DNA of 64,000 bases from JBCCCJ01 sp039029315 (lineage in GTDB: Bacteria > Bacteroidota > Bacteroidia > J057), in NCBI GenBank assembly GCA_039029315.1, contig JBCCGK010000016.1, positions 89,933 through 153,932 of the forward strand, given 5' to 3'. Under the pieces are notes generated by a model. The model saw nothing but the letters and a program-made list of their open reading frames with translations, was not told where the DNA came from and did not search any database. Shown here in pieces: positions 1-8,497 of this stretch; the first letter of the stretch is position 1; each line of letters opens with the position of its first letter. The translations under genes were made by a program, and so were the position numbers.

Positions 1-209
1 GGATCGGGCTGTTGGAAACCTTTGGTGAGGATAATTGTGCCTGAATAAGCGGTTCCGATAACTGGCTCTCCTACGGAGTAAGTCAAACTGATCGTAGGAA
101 GATGGACTTGTGCATGGGTACTGCCCAGAGAAATGCGACCCAATTGTTGTGTGTGGGCACTGGAGCTCAGGATCAGGAGAGAGGTGAGGATAGTGAAGAA
201 TTTGTTCAT
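1..209 (-). CDS. Secreted protein, N-terminal part only (runs off the left edge)
   Basis: Reading down from an ATG at 209, about 69 codons are open to the window edge. The product starts with a signal peptide (MNKFFTILTSLLILSSSAHT) and then contains SYSVGEPVIGT and LTKGFQQPD. The second string matches the LAVTQGFQQPN of the complete 167-residue protein at 54918-55421, which continues into a T9SS sorting domain, so this one probably does too; that part lies outside the window. It sits 11 bp behind the stop of the gene at 221-2044, so it is the last visible gene of a three-gene minus-strand operon. The specific function is unknown; export to the cell surface is inferred from the family. Confidence 0.75.
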   Translation of the reverse strand, partial: MNKFFTILTSLLILSSSAHTQQLGRISLGSTHAQVHLPTISLTYSVGEPVIGTAYSGTIILTKGFQQPD

Positions 210-220
210 GGCAAGGATGC

Positions 221-2044
221 TTATGGAAGGGTATATTCAATTATTACTCCCTCTACTCCCAACTGACCTAAACCCGGCCAAGAAGTAGAGGGACTGGCTA
301 GCCTTACATCCAGATACAAATTTTCATTGTCAAGATTAATTGGACTTAGCCCTGTTACTACCAGGCTGCTGGTCCCAAATCCTCCACTAGAAGAGGAGGT
401 AACAGTCGCTAAAGTGATTGGAGTAGTCGAACCAAAGGAGGATCTTGTCAATTTTACACTAAGATTTTCCGGTGCAAGATCAGCGTATTTCAAGGTGATT
501 TTTGTGATCACTGCTTGATCGGGAAGGGGCACAGCAGCAATCATAGCCCCATTTATAGATGATACTGGCTGTGCCCTATTGAGATAGTATGAAATTTCGT
601 TAGTGGTATTGGTACCATGAAAGCTCGAAAAGGGAATCGAGAGCTTATGCGTTACAGAGCTTGCGGCAACCAGGGTCCCATCAGCTTCTGCATATACCTG
701 TCTGGTTCCTGTTCCAGACAAATCTGCCACCTTCACCTCTCCTGAAGCTCTTTTGATACTCATGTGAGGGCCATACTTGTTTGACCCAGCCTCCCCGTAG
801 ATTTCTAATTGATTTCCCTGTCCATCATATCGGATTCCCATCCCAGCAGTAATCGTAGAGCTTTCTGACAAAAAGAGAGAGCTAGAATCTCCATTCGTCC
901 CTGCAGGGGAAAAATAGCTAATCGCATTCGTCGCCTCTGAGGGTCCCATCACATGCATGGCCCCTTTCAAGACATCTGTGCCTACACTAAGTCGATTCTC
1001 CACCACAACATCTCCTTCTCCAAAATACCCGGCATAGTTCACATTGCCCCCACTTGCTCTCCCAAAGACACCAACATTGGTTCCTGAATTTGATCCCGAT
1101 CCATTGAACCACCCGCCGTAATTGTTATTCGAAGCTGTACTATGGGCAAAGCCATGCACAGCAGCTGAAAAGGGAGTACCAGTTGTCGTTGATACCTGAC
1201 CACTAACACCCAATTTGTCATTATCTCCTCCTTCGGCTGTGCCCAGAACTCCGAATAGATTCCCTAAGTCTCCTTGTGCTTTCCCCACTAGCCCGTATTT
1301 TATTTCAATGGTGTTTGATTCAGCCAATCCCACGATACCACTTCTAGATGCAGGAACAAACAAAGAAGAAGAGGGCGTAATATTTTCTCCAATGATATTG
1401 GGGCTATTGGTGCTGGAAAAATCACTTAACAGATGGCCACCACGCACATGGAGTTTGGCGGAGGGTGAACTGGTCCCAATCCCTACATTGTCCAGATTAT
1501 AATAGAGTTTGTTTCCGAACTGCCCCCATGGACTGCTATTGTCTTCCTTGGCGATCCATTCCGCCCCATCCCATTTCAGGACATCTCCTGCGGCAATGGT
1601 GGCTAGATTGACATCCTGCAATTCATCCAAATAGGCATCCTGAACTTTATCTGAACTCTCTGCATGATAAGCCAGTGGGACCCGCATGAGTTCGGTGGCT
1701 CCCAGGTCTTTGAAGCCTCCTCCATCATTCACTTCTACTTTCAGGAACAAGGAACTGCCCCCACCCCACGGAAGGTTGCCAAAGTTGCCCGAAATCACTG
1801 ATCCTGTGCCGATATTGAGGGAGAACAAACCAAAATCATCGGTTACAGAACCATGGCTTTCTTGATATCCCAAGGGACCTGTAGGACTGGTTTTGTGAAT
1901 GCTAAAACGAACTTGCAAGGCTTGATTGGTCAAAGGGACTCCAGCATTGTCCCTGGCAATGGCTTGAAAACTGATGCCATCCTGCGCCTGAGAAAGGAAT
2001 GGAAATAGGAACAGCAGGCTTATAAAAAGTTTGAGAGAGTTCAT
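221..2044 (-). CDS. Secreted QAIARD-type surface protein with tail-fibre-like motif
   Basis: 607 residues. A signal peptide (to about residue 20, ending SQAQ) is followed by DGISFQAIARDNAG, the hallmark of a Bacteroidota N-terminal beta-sandwich domain running to about residue 130. A short linker ends in GDVLKWDGAEW. The string VGIGTSSPSAKLHV near residues 187-200 is typical of Bacteroidota proteins annotated as tail-fibre-domain proteins. The rest is Gly/Ser/Asn-rich, repeat-like sequence. No PNP...KV-type T9SS domain is visible at the end, so the export route is unclear. The gene starts 27 bp after the S74/T9SS gene and is followed 11 bp later by a GFQQP-type gene. The same order, QA(I/V)xRD protein then GFQQP protein, recurs at 57339-54918. 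Cell-surface structural role inferred. Confidence 0.75.
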   Translation of the reverse strand: MNSLKLFISLLFLFPFLSQAQDGISFQAIARDNAGVPLTNQALQVRFSIHKTSPTGPLGYQESHGSVTDDFGLFSLNIGTGSVISGNFGNLPWGGGSSLFLKVEVNDGGGFKDLGATELMRVPLAYHAESSDKVQDAYLDELQDVNLATIAAGDVLKWDGAEWIAKEDNSSPWGQFGNKLYYNLDNVGIGTSSPSAKLHVRGGHLLSDFSSTNSPNIIGENITPSSSLFVPASRSGIVGLAESNTIEIKYGLVGKAQGDLGNLFGVLGTAEGGDNDKLGVSGQVSTTTGTPFSAAVHGFAHSTASNNNYGGWFNGSGSNSGTNVGVFGRASGGNVNYAGYFGEGDVVVENRLSVGTDVLKGAMHVMGPSEATNAISYFSPAGTNGDSSSLFLSESSTITAGMGIRYDGQGNQLEIYGEAGSNKYGPHMSIKRASGEVKVADLSGTGTRQVYAEADGTLVAASSVTHKLSIPFSSFHGTNTTNEISYYLNRAQPVSSINGAMIAAVPLPDQAVITKITLKYADLAPENLSVKLTRSSFGSTTPITLATVTSSSSGGFGTSSLVVTGLSPINLDNENLYLDVRLASPSTSWPGLGQLGVEGVIIEYTLP

Positions 2045-2071
2045 TGTATAAAGGTTTGAGAGACCCTGTAA

Positions 2072-3850
2072 TTATTGTTTGACGACTTTGAATTCGGGCA
2101 AATTTGTCTGCGGGAAGCTCAACAGATAGATGCCTGCTGAAAAACTTCTTGTGTCTAATTCAAGCTTATTCTCGCCTGGGTTAAGCAGCACTCTTTGTAT
2201 GAGAAGCTGTTGTCCCTGAAGATTGCTGAGGGCAAGTTGCAGTTCCTGTACTTCCTGCGAATTGATTCGGACGATCAGGGATTCGCTGACTGGATTGGGG
2301 CCAATACTGATCTGTTCTTGTTGGAGGATTGGGAGGTTTACGTCAGAATTTTTCTGTTTGTTGGAGGAAGCTTGATGACTTGTTTGTATTTGGTCCCTGA
2401 TTTGTTGCAGTTCGCTTTGAAGCTGTTTGATCAGCTCTTGCTGAGTTTCGATCAGTACTTGTTGTTCCTGGATGGCCTTGACCATCGGCACGACGAAGGT
2501 TGCATAGCGCAGGCCATAGTGATCTTCTTCATTTTTGGGCGCATCCACACCGCTGAATTCATAGCCCAGATTCTGTGCTGTTTCCTCCACCTCCTGGGCA
2601 ATGAATCCAGAGTGGATGATTTCTTTTGCGGAAGATGGGTCTCCCTGCGTTTTCACTCCATTATTTGACTCAAGATCCCGAATCTCTTCTTCCCGATACA
2701 GAAGTTCATTCAGTTTTTCGATATCTACTTTATAGGTAACAGGGCGCAGTTTCATCACAAAGTCCAGCCCAGGGACATCCTCGCGGACCCGGGTTTTATA
2801 GCGTCCATCAGACAGATTGGTCCAGGACTGATATCCACCGATGGACGTCGTATTTGATCGTCCCACACGCACCTGATGAGAAGCTGTATAGCGGGCATAT
2901 GCACCAAGGGCAGTAGAGAATTCGAAGCTGGAGGATGAGGCAGAGGCAGAAATGCCAGACACTGCGCCATATGCACTGTTTCTGTTTCCCAACTCATCAT
3001 AATACCCACTTCTATACCCGGTAAATGAATTGTAATAGCCATTCTGACTTTCATAGCCGGCCAAAGATCCCAGATATACATTGACTAGACCTCCAGTATT
3101 GTTGTAGCCAGCCCGGTCTCCAACAAAGGTATTCTGATAGCCAGTAGTATTGTTATATCCAGAACGATAGCCTACTGCCACCTGATTATTTCCGCCTCCA
3201 GGTCCAGCACTCCCACCAGCTTCATTCCCTACGATCGTACTTCTGGTGCTCTCACTGTCCTGCCCCGCTTTATACCCAATGTGCACATTTTCAGATCCAG
3301 CTCCATCATGCGAGCCTGAGAAACTGCCAACAGCAACATTGAAGTTGCCTGTTGGACTTCCTTCAGATCCATTCCCAGCTTTAGAGCCAATAAAAACATT
3401 GTGATTCCCATTGAGATAGGAAGCCGTTTCATTTCCAATTAAGACATTTTCATTCCCCAGCGCATATCTTCCTGTTCCATAGCCCAATATGGTATTTTGA
3501 TAGTGATTGTGGAGGGCCTCACCAGCATGATAGCCGAGTAGGAGATTTTTGGTCCCATATCGAAGATTGGCACCAGCTTGATCACCAATTAACAGGTTCG
3601 AATAATAATTGTAGAGCTCCAATCTGGCCACTGCGTAGTTATTGTTCATCAGAGCCATTTTCTCGATGCCTTTGATGTCAAATCGAATGATATTTTCTCC
3701 AGGATTCTTTTCTGTTTGAATCCCTGTATCCTTGTCTGAATCTGAAATGGCATCATCATGCATTCCAGAAATTTGGGCAAAAGACTGGCCTGAGATCAGG
3801 CAAAGAATGATCAGTATCCACATCGTGGACAGCGTATTCAATATGTTCAT
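2072..3850 (-). CDS. T9SS-exported beta-roll protein with Peptidase_S74 chaperone domain
   Basis: 592 residues. Signal peptide to about 26; residues 85-335 are tandem N-x-x-x-G-x-x-A-G repeats like YadA-type heads or phage tail-fibre beta-rolls; residues 345-460 are an intramolecular chaperone/auto-processing domain (S74). The Ser-Lys dyad expected of this family is present as SDGRYK (S347, K352), followed by LRPVTYKVD and GFIAQEVEE. Residues 455-490 form a Gln-rich coiled coil, as expected for trimerisation. Residues 515-592 are a type A T9SS sorting domain (GPNPVSES, SAGIYLLSF, KVVKQ). It is first in a minus-strand operon and divergent from the sigma factor at 3955. An S74 domain followed by a C-terminal export signal is mechanistically odd: cleavage before S347 would separate the signal from the beta-roll. 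Confidence 0.85.
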   Translation of the reverse strand: MNILNTLSTMWILIILCLISGQSFAQISGMHDDAISDSDKDTGIQTEKNPGENIIRFDIKGIEKMALMNNNYAVARLELYNYYSNLLIGDQAGANLRYGTKNLLLGYHAGEALHNHYQNTILGYGTGRYALGNENVLIGNETASYLNGNHNVFIGSKAGNGSEGSPTGNFNVAVGSFSGSHDGAGSENVHIGYKAGQDSESTRSTIVGNEAGGSAGPGGGNNQVAVGYRSGYNNTTGYQNTFVGDRAGYNNTGGLVNVYLGSLAGYESQNGYYNSFTGYRSGYYDELGNRNSAYGAVSGISASASSSSFEFSTALGAYARYTASHQVRVGRSNTTSIGGYQSWTNLSDGRYKTRVREDVPGLDFVMKLRPVTYKVDIEKLNELLYREEEIRDLESNNGVKTQGDPSSAKEIIHSGFIAQEVEETAQNLGYEFSGVDAPKNEEDHYGLRYATFVVPMVKAIQEQQVLIETQQELIKQLQSELQQIRDQIQTSHQASSNKQKNSDVNLPILQQEQISIGPNPVSESLIVRINSQEVQELQLALSNLQGQQLLIQRVLLNPGENKLELDTRSFSAGIYLLSFPQTNLPEFKVVKQ

Positions 3851-3954
3851 GTGAAGAATGGTTAGCGTTTAATCTAGCAGATAAAATTGTTAGCCATCTC
3901 CATGTGTCGAGATCGAGACGGGCTTGTCCCCTTTTTTTTTATTTTTATCCTGAC

Positions 3955-4539
3955 ATGAGCAGAACAGATCAGGAAATAATTCGAGGAATTCAGCAGGGAG
4001 GGGTTCAAAGAGAGCGAATGGTGAGGCATTTACTTGACCAGTATTCTGGCTGGATCAAGAATGCTCAGCAGAAGCATATCTTAACTCAGCAGGAGGTAAT
4101 TGACATCTACACAGACACCATTCTTTCAGGAGTGGATCAGCTGATAGTCGGAAAATTTTCAGCAAAAAGTAAACTGAGTACCTGGTTGTTCCAGATTTTC
4201 TCCAACAAATGTGTAGACAAGGTCCGACAAAAATCGACTTATAAACACATACAGCAACGAAACTGGACAAATGAGTTTCCTGATCTAGCTGAAAAAGACC
4301 AAGAGATCTTGTCGCAATTGATTCAAGATGAGGAGCTTGCCCAAATTTCTCAGTTGGCGCATCAATTGGGGGAAGCATGTAGACAATTGATTTTTGATAC
4401 AGAATACTGGGGATATGAGTTGGAAGAAATCGCCAAAAAGCTGGGCATGAAAGATGCTCGTTCTGCTTCCAAACAGAAATACCGATGCATGAAAAAACTC
4501 CGTCATTTGATCCATAAAAAACTGGGAATACATGCTTGA
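3955..4539 (+). CDS. ECF-type RNA polymerase sigma factor
   Basis: 194 residues from the ATG at 3955. The open frame extends to a GTG at 3904, but the added residues are a non-conserved hydrophobic string, so I prefer the ATG. Region 2 is visible around ILSGVDQLIVGKFSAKSKLSTWLFQIFSNKCVDKVR, interrupted here only for length (residues about 55-90). Region 4 has the helix-turn-helix part YELEEIAKKLGM followed by a basic end (KYRCMKKLRHLIHKK). Divergence from the usual ECF sequence is considerable; the LAHQLGEACRQLI stretch matches the Bacteroidota sigma-70 family. It overlaps the next gene by 8 bp, and that gene encodes a one-helix membrane protein, so it is probably controlled by a membrane-bound partner. 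The divergent S74/T9SS operon, 104 bp away, is a plausible target. Confidence 0.85.
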   Translation: MSRTDQEIIRGIQQGGVQRERMVRHLLDQYSGWIKNAQQKHILTQQEVIDIYTDTILSGVDQLIVGKFSAKSKLSTWLFQIFSNKCVDKVRQKSTYKHIQQRNWTNEFPDLAEKDQEILSQLIQDEELAQISQLAHQLGEACRQLIFDTEYWGYELEEIAKKLGMKDARSASKQKYRCMKKLRHLIHKKLGIHA

Positions 4540-5293
4540 CGCAACAGAGGACATCCGACGTATAGAACAGTATCTGGCAGGCGAATTAACTCCTGAAGAA
4601 ACAGAAGCCCTAAGACAGCGTATCCAAACAGATGCCGCGTTCGCCGCTTCTGTGAAATCTGTGATCCTCAGCAAATATGCAGCTCGAACTGGGGCCAAAC
4701 AAACAATCGTTGCGGACTTTGAAAAACGATATGAAGCGCAGGAGTCGCTCATCCTTCAGCCATTCTGGAAAAGGCGTACTGTCTGGATGTATGCCAGTGT
4801 GGCTTCTATCGTTCTGTTTATTGCCTTTGGAATCTGGAATAGTCAACAGAATCCAGCTGTCCCCTCTGCCCAGTTATTCTCCCAGTATTATGAGCGACCT
4901 GCTCCTCCTGGAATACGCGGAGAACCCAATCAGGATCAGTGGTTAGGGGCTGTTCAGGAATTTAAAGCCCAACATTGGCCTGAAGCCATTGACCATCTTG
5001 AGCGTGTGCTTGCAGACAGCAGTTTTCAGTTTCGACCCAGAGCACATTTCTTTTTAGGGATTTGTCAGATGGAGCTAAAGCAGGCAGAGGCCGCAATCAG
5101 GCAATTCCAGCTGGTTGATTCCCTCAGCGTATTTTTCCCTCAAGCCGAATGGTATACTGCTTTGGCATACCTACAATCAGAGGACATGGAGGAGGCTGAA
5201 AAGATCCTTGTAAAAATTGCTCAGGAAGAGGATCATTATCAACACAGAAAAGCAGAGGAGGTTTGGGAACATTGTTGTAAGGATCAACAGTAA
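4532..5293 (+). CDS. Single-pass membrane TPR protein, probable anti-sigma partner
   Basis: 253 residues. Residues 1-80 are an acidic/helical cytoplasmic part beginning MLDATEDIRRIEQYLAGELT, a pattern (IExYLxGELxxEE) common to Bacteroidota anti-sigma-like proteins. Residues 84-102 are a single transmembrane helix (VWMYASVASIVLFIAFGIW). The outer part, about 135-245, looks like TPR repeats (HWPEAIDHLERVL, AHFFLGICQMEL, AEWYTALAYL). It overlaps the sigma gene by 8 bp, indicating translational coupling and a shared function. The role as anti-sigma factor is inferred from gene order and architecture; no zinc-binding anti-sigma motif is visible. A decayed copy of the TPR part lies at 6316-6597. 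Confidence 0.7.
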   Translation: MLDATEDIRRIEQYLAGELTPEETEALRQRIQTDAAFAASVKSVILSKYAARTGAKQTIVADFEKRYEAQESLILQPFWKRRTVWMYASVASIVLFIAFGIWNSQQNPAVPSAQLFSQYYERPAPPGIRGEPNQDQWLGAVQEFKAQHWPEAIDHLERVLADSSFQFRPRAHFFLGICQMELKQAEAAIRQFQLVDSLSVFFPQAEWYTALAYLQSEDMEEAEKILVKIAQEEDHYQHRKAEEVWEHCCKDQQ

Positions 5294-5371
5294 GAGAGCA
5301 GATCTTTTGCGTTTTTAGTCAAAGGACCAATCTTGTCAACAGTCTGACTTCAATAATCAGGTCAAAAAGAT

Positions 5372-5400
5372 GGGCAGAAAGCGATTGCTTCCTGCCCGTT
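5372..5400 (+). terminator. Hairpin terminator after the sigma/TPR operon
   Basis: GGGCAGAAAGC (5372-5382) pairs with GCTTCCTGCCC (5387-5397), one mismatch, four-base loop, followed by GTTTCATT. It lies about 80 bp past the stop at 5293. The T-run is short, so the strength is uncertain. Confidence 0.55.
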
Positions 5401-5515
5401 TCATTGTCTACTCAAGCGACATTCAGGATGGATGGGTACAGATATCATCCGCTTATGTCTGCTTCCATCGACAATTCGTCTGTACACATGTTTTGTTCGT
5501 GTTTGGAGGGACTTC

Positions 5516-6142
5516 CTAGTTTCCTTCCCATGGATCTAGAGACAATCCAAAATAGTTGATGACTGCTTCATAATCGCTAAAGTCAACATCATATCCTTTT
5601 TTCCCAGCATTTCCTTCAATCACAACAATTCTAAATGTACCTGTGTATTTAAAGGTATTGTCAACGGGAATGGTACGAAGCTGGAGCACAACTTGCGCAA
5701 GGCTGTAATTAGACATCAAGGTACGGGTAGTCAGTCCTGAGGAAGTAATGAAGGTAAAAGGGAGTAGCCTCCATCCGTCGGATGATTGCCAGTATACCAG
5801 AACCACACCATTGTCCACAATATCCTGGGTAATCGCAGGAACATCAAGGGTCACCTTGTTATCGGCACTGTAATCACTGTTTCCAACCGTAAAGGTGTAA
5901 CTCTTCACATTGGCATTTCCATTCTGACCTGATGCTCCTTGTTGGCCAGTAGCTCCTGTAGCACCAGTAGCACCATCTGCACCATCTGCACCAGCGGGTC
6001 CGGTAGCACCAGCTTGACCAGCAGGTCCTTCAGGACCTTGAGGACCGATCGGACCTTCAGGGCCTTCACAGGAAGTGAGAGAAAAAAGCGCTGCGAAAAG
6101 AGCAATGAGGAGTAATTTGACTGAAAAATGGAAAGTTTTCAT
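5516..6142 (-). CDS. Collagen-like (Gly-X-Y) lipoprotein
   Basis: 208 residues. The signal peptide ends in a lipobox, LTSC, so Cys25 should be lipidated. Directly behind it come about 16 Gly-X-Y triplets (EGPEGPIGPQGPEG..., then GATGPAGADGADGATGATGATG, residues about 26-75). The rest (80-208) is a beta-rich domain of unknown fold with VKSYTFTVGNSDY near its start. Proteins with this layout are common in Bacteroidota and are annotated as collagen-like lipoproteins; the triple helix would act as a stalk lifting the C-terminal domain from the outer membrane. It is a single gene facing the YVTN gene's terminator across a decayed TPR gene. Its repeats are similar at DNA level, so length may vary between strains. 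Ligand unknown. Confidence 0.8.
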   Translation of the reverse strand: MKTFHFSVKLLLIALFAALFSLTSCEGPEGPIGPQGPEGPAGQAGATGPAGADGADGATGATGATGQQGASGQNGNANVKSYTFTVGNSDYSADNKVTLDVPAITQDIVDNGVVLVYWQSSDGWRLLPFTFITSSGLTTRTLMSNYSLAQVVLQLRTIPVDNTFKYTGTFRIVVIEGNAGKKGYDVDFSDYEAVINYFGLSLDPWEGN

Positions 6143-6315
6143 AATAGCTTTGTTAAAAGTGGGTTAATTTGATTTCAAATGGATTTGCTAAACCAAAAAG
6201 AATGAATCAAAACTCTTATCTGACTCACAGCTATCTATTCCAGCAGCGGAGGATGGTTATCACTTGAAGATTTTTTTTTTCGGGAGTTTCTGATTGTGAT
6301 GGGTTCACAATTCAG

Positions 6316-6597
6316 GCGAAAGTAGTTTTCAATGTCGGCCAAGGGCACATTTCTTCATAGGTATCCGTCTTCTGGAATCAGGAAAATCCCAGGCAGCCAT
6401 TGAGTATTGCAACTAGCTTGGCTCTTTCAGCACCTTCGCTTCTCATGCCGAATAGTATACTGCCCTCGCATATGTATAAGCGGAGTTAGTAAGCGGAAGC
6501 ACAGATCGTCATGAAAAAAATAGTCAGCAAGGAAGATCATTATCGGAACGAGAAAGCAAAAAAGGTCCTTGAATCCCTGGCTGATCTTCAAGAATAA
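6316..6597 (+). pseudogene. Decayed copy of the TPR half of the 4532-5293 gene
   Basis: In pieces of reading frame this stretch encodes sequences matching residues about 160-247 of the 4532-5293 product: SFQCRPRAHFF then IGIR against SFQFRPRAHFFLGIC; a stop-broken HAE-stop-YTALAYV against QAEWYTALAYL; and, after a frameshift, KKIVSKEDHYRNEKAKKVLE against ILVKIAQEEDHYQHRKAEEVWE. It ends in a TAA at 6595-6597. At least three in-frame stops and a shift rule out translation. The 5' half (sigma gene, transmembrane part) is not seen. The collagen-like gene sits between the intact gene and this remnant, so the locus was probably once duplicated or rearranged. Confidence 0.8.
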
Positions 6598-6621
6598 AGT
6601 AGGTCTCGAATTCCATCCCTA

Positions 6622-6665
6622 TTTAAAATAAAAGGAAGGACCCCTCCAGAAGAAAGGCCCTTCCT
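6622..6665 (-). terminator. Terminator of the small YVTN gene
   Basis: On the minus strand AGGAAGGGCC (6665-6656) pairs with GGTCCTTCCT (6642-6633), one wobble, followed by TTTATTTTAA. It lies 24 bp past the stop of the gene at 6689-7954, as expected of a rho-independent terminator. Confidence 0.7.
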
Positions 6666-6688
6666 ATCACTAAGACTTTATTCGCAGC

Positions 6689-7954
6689 TTATTGCTTCAC
6701 AAAAGAGGCGGTCTGAGTCCAGCCTGTCCCTTCGATGGAGAGGAAATACATACCTGCTTCCATGTTGTGGACATCTAAATTCAGTTCATCCTGTCCGATG
6801 ATCAAGTTTCCAGAAGTGAGTACCTGTCCAAGCGTGTTATGTACTCTGTAGGAAAGAGATTCCTGGCGGATCAATTCTAAAGAGATAGTCAACTCGGCTG
6901 AAACAGGGTTCGGATACAACTTGATATTGGCTCCTGCTGTGATCTCCTCATCAATACTGAGGACTTTGGGGAAGATAGATATGAAATGTCCAGCGGCTAC
7001 AGGCCCCCCACCTACTTCGATGGTATCAACAACCGCATTGCTGGCAACATCAATCACCATCACATTATCGGACCCTTGATTCACTGCATAGACCTGGTTT
7101 CCATCTGGGGTAACATTTACTCCTGACGGGTTATCTCCAACATCAATGGTATCCACCACAGTTTTGGTAGAGGTATTGATCACAGATACAGTTGCTCCAA
7201 AGATATTGGCTACATAAGCAGTTGAACCATCTGGGGTAAAGGCAATCCCTGCTTGTCCCAAACCGGATTGAATGGTATCTGTAATCGTTTTGTTAACAAT
7301 GTCAATGACGGTTACAACCGTATCTTGAAAATTGGCTACATACAGCTCTGTGCCAGCTGGATTGATTTCCAGAATCTCTGGCTCAACTCCCACAGGAAAT
7401 GTATCCGTAACCATATGGCTTGCCAAATCGATTACAATGACTTGATCAAAATCTCCTATGGGAACATATAGTTCACTTCCATCGGGGGTAATTGCTGGAA
7501 GCCCTGGCTCACCTCCCACAATGATGGTATCTGTAATGACATGGTTGATGCCGTCAACAACCATGACAGTGCTGTCCCCAAAGTTGGAAATATAAGCCTT
7601 ATCACCACCTGGGGCAACCAGGATCACTGGCGCTTCGCCCGCTGGAATGGTATCTACAGCCATATTATCTGCAGTATTAAAGATAAAGATAGCGTCTCCA
7701 ATATCGTCTGCAATCCAGATTTCCTTTCCATCATCGGTTGCCCAGATGGTTCTCAAACAAGAAGTAGAGTCAGGGGCCACCTGAATGGTTGCAGTTACTG
7801 TGGCAGTATTCACATCAATCACAGAATAGGTTCCATCATCTGAATTTGGGATATAAGCTGTCTGTGCCTGTGCAAAAAAGCTTCCTAAGCAAAGGCAAGC
7901 AAAAAGAAGGAAAGCTTTGTTCATGAGTGAAACGTGTTGGTAAAAATGATTCAT
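6689..7954 (-). CDS. YVTN-type beta-propeller protein with T9SS sorting domain
   Basis: 421 residues from the ATG at 7954. The frame is open further upstream, but this start gives exactly the same distance to AYIPNSDDGT as in the paralogue at 58146 (AYVPNSDDGT), and a signal peptide ending AQAQ follows; an ATG at 7924 is also possible. Residues about 33-320 are seven blades of about 42 residues with the pattern G-x-x-P-x-x-x-x-x-x-P-D-G-x-x-x-Y-V-x-N, ending in xVIDxxxxTVVDTIxVG. Residues about 340-421 are a type A T9SS domain (LYPNPVSAEL, MEAGMYFLSI, SFVKQ). It is predicted to be exported and anchored or released at the cell surface; its ligand is unknown. A paired direct repeat lies 540-580 bp upstream, and remnants of another YVTN copy lie in between. 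Confidence 0.85.
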   Translation of the reverse strand: MNHFYQHVSLMNKAFLLFACLCLGSFFAQAQTAYIPNSDDGTYSVIDVNTATVTATIQVAPDSTSCLRTIWATDDGKEIWIADDIGDAIFIFNTADNMAVDTIPAGEAPVILVAPGGDKAYISNFGDSTVMVVDGINHVITDTIIVGGEPGLPAITPDGSELYVPIGDFDQVIVIDLASHMVTDTFPVGVEPEILEINPAGTELYVANFQDTVVTVIDIVNKTITDTIQSGLGQAGIAFTPDGSTAYVANIFGATVSVINTSTKTVVDTIDVGDNPSGVNVTPDGNQVYAVNQGSDNVMVIDVASNAVVDTIEVGGGPVAAGHFISIFPKVLSIDEEITAGANIKLYPNPVSAELTISLELIRQESLSYRVHNTLGQVLTSGNLIIGQDELNLDVHNMEAGMYFLSIEGTGWTQTASFVKQ

Positions 7955-8107
7955 AATTAAAAATTTGGTGAGAATGAATAGAAGTGGGAAAAGTATTTTT
8001 TTATGATTTGTACAACAGTAGTCTGTAAGAAAATACTGCCTTGAAATATTCAACAGTGAATCAATTCCTATTCCCTCTCAAAAGCACTTTCACCCCTGAA
8101 TCAAAGC

Positions 8108-8207
8108 ATGGACAGGAAGCAAAAACTTCCCGTCCATCTTTCTGTTCACTCAGGCAGCAGAGCTGCCAGATCTGTATGAATCGTAATCGCTTATTTTGCC
8201 AAGATTT
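8108..8207 (-). repeat. Remnant of the 3' end of another YVTN-type gene
   Basis: On the minus strand 8194-8162 is identical over 33 bp to 61112-61144, the stop codon and start of the 3' region of the large YVTN gene. Just before it, the remnant reads A-G-K-stop-I-L-A-K-stop, against T-G-K-L-I-L-T-R-stop in the intact gene. A hairpin of the same kind (ATGGACGGGAAG, 8137-8126, with CTTCCTGTCCAT, 8119-8108) follows at the same distance (57 against 59 bp). The body of the gene seems to have been deleted, leaving its upstream repeat pair (8498-8533) and its tail. Confidence 0.65.
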
Positions 8208-8497
8208 ACTTGCCAGCATACAATAAGTATTGAGATTAACATGCATGGAAGATGAATCATTAGGGTTCTGCTCCAATGAATAATTGGATGCAACCATCTT
8301 AGGCATAAAGCCCCAACAAAAGGAATCACGAATGCTAATCAGAAACAGGTTTCATCTCTAATTCATAATAGAGACACCCATGGTTTTCAATTTTTTTTGG
8401 GATGAATATTCAGGAGACATAACTTGTGTAATCCTTGTCTTATCAGCAACAGGAAATAAGGCATAAAGGGCTATTTTTCCAAATTTTGGAGGGCACC

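Noticed and set aside
2072..3850. Tail-fibre-like beta-roll and S74 domain, with VGIGTSSPSAKLHV in the next gene, as signs of a prophage
   Set aside because: No capsid, terminase, portal, integrase or lysis genes nearby; signal peptides and a T9SS domain show these are cellular surface proteins.
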